Assembly: GCA_964583825.1 (NCBI GenBank) | Contig: CAZOXM010000002.1 | Coordinates: forward strand, 1-64,000 | DNA length: 64,000 bases | DNA from: GCA-1730015 sp964583825 | Lineage (GTDB): Bacteria; Pseudomonadota; Gammaproteobacteria; Granulosicoccales; Granulosicoccaceae | Direction: 5' to 3' | Shown: positions 63,705 through 64,000 of the stretch, in pieces | Layout of the letters: each line of letters begins with the position of its first letter | Numbering within the stretch: the stretch's first letter is position 1 | The notes under the pieces: model-generated | What the model was told of the DNA's origin: nothing | The model's input: only the letters and a program-made list of their open reading frames with translations | The model's database searches: none | Translations under genes and position numbers: made by a program

Positions 63705-64000
63705 ATGAAAAGCAAGTTAGAATATATCTGGCTCGATGGCTACCAGCCCACTCAAAGCCTGCGCAGCAAGACAATGGTCCGCAGCGACTTCAGTGGCAAG
63801 CTGGAAGACTGCCCAATGTGGTCCTTTGACGGAAGCTCTACCGAACAGGCAGAAGGCAACGATTCAGACTGCCTGCTGAAGCCAGTCGCGATCATTCCCG
63901 ATCCCGACCGAAAAGACAGCTTCCTGGTAATGACCGAGGTACTGAACGCAGATGGCACCGCGCATGCCTCGAATGGTCGTGCAACCATCGAAGAAGACGA
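63705..64000 (+). CDS. Glutamine synthetase type II (eukaryote-like), partial
   Basis: The N-terminal 98 codons of a gene that runs past the window edge. The start ATG 63705 has GGAGAG at 8 bp. The sequence KLEYIWLDGYQPTQSLRSKTMV, then CPMWSFDGSSTEQAEGNDSDCLLKPVAIIPDPDR and ASNGRATIEEDD, is the GSII beta-grasp domain (KxEYIWxDGxxPT...FDGSST...D..LKPV). It condenses ammonia with glutamate. The catalytic part is not in the window. Confidence 0.92.
   Translation, partial: MKSKLEYIWLDGYQPTQSLRSKTMVRSDFSGKLEDCPMWSFDGSSTEQAEGNDSDCLLKPVAIIPDPDRKDSFLVMTEVLNADGTAHASNGRATIEED

Overview
The window looks like the chromosome of a free-living, probably marine gammaproteobacterium. The basis is the gene order thrS-infC-rpmI-rplT-pheS-pheT-ihfA-merR-tRNA-Pro, the presence of rapA, mltA, xthA, qmcA-nfeD and DUF1285, a moderately GC-rich base composition, and a sorbitol/mannitol ABC uptake operon of a kind common in marine proteobacteria. 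The genus cannot be fixed from sequence alone.

Layout. 0-14 kb, mostly minus strand: ABC exporter, glutamine-synthetase-like ligase, large exported protein of unknown function, SRPBCC/GyrI-like fusion, fructosamine-kinase-like protein, MauG-like diheme lipoprotein, qmcA-nfeD, mltA, PLP decarboxylase, then a stretch with tiny membrane-protein ORFs. 14-21 kb, plus strand: leuCDB, a DUF349 coiled-coil protein and a HAD phosphatase. 22-28.6 kb: a polyol operon (binding protein, two permeases, AraC regulator, mannitol-dehydrogenase-family enzyme, ATPase), with a terminator hairpin after the binding-protein gene. 28.8-33 kb: dnaE2 under a perfect LexA box, then an AT-rich intergenic region with DnaA boxes. 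34-45 kb: matB-like ligase, rapA, xthA, ybaK-like deacylase and small conserved or unknown proteins, ending with hemE. 45.5-54 kb, minus strand: tRNA-Pro(GGG), merR, ihfA, pheT, pheS, rplT, rpmI, infC, thrS; then yigZ on the plus strand and a decayed GrpB-family pseudogene. 54.9-60.5 kb, minus strand: an oligopeptide ABC transporter (A, B, C and a fused D-F ATPase). 60.6-64 kb: an exported amidohydrolase followed by a MauG-like diheme protein, then the start of a type II (eukaryote-like) glutamine synthetase.

Two families of short non-coding inverted-repeat elements (MITE-like) are dispersed here. Family A has three copies of 139-155 bp; two of them sit between direct TTAG repeats. Family B has one complete 178-bp copy with perfect 25-bp ends, and one truncated copy whose end supplies the stop codon of the HAD gene.

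Other points of interest: infC appears to begin with AUA; the dnaE2 start codon lies one base from its LexA box; two perfect DnaA boxes form an inverted pair after dnaE2; the 100-N gap in pheS is flanked by an identical 55-bp duplication, so the gene is almost certainly intact; and the amidohydrolase carrying a His/Met-containing C-terminal domain lies next to a MauG-family enzyme.
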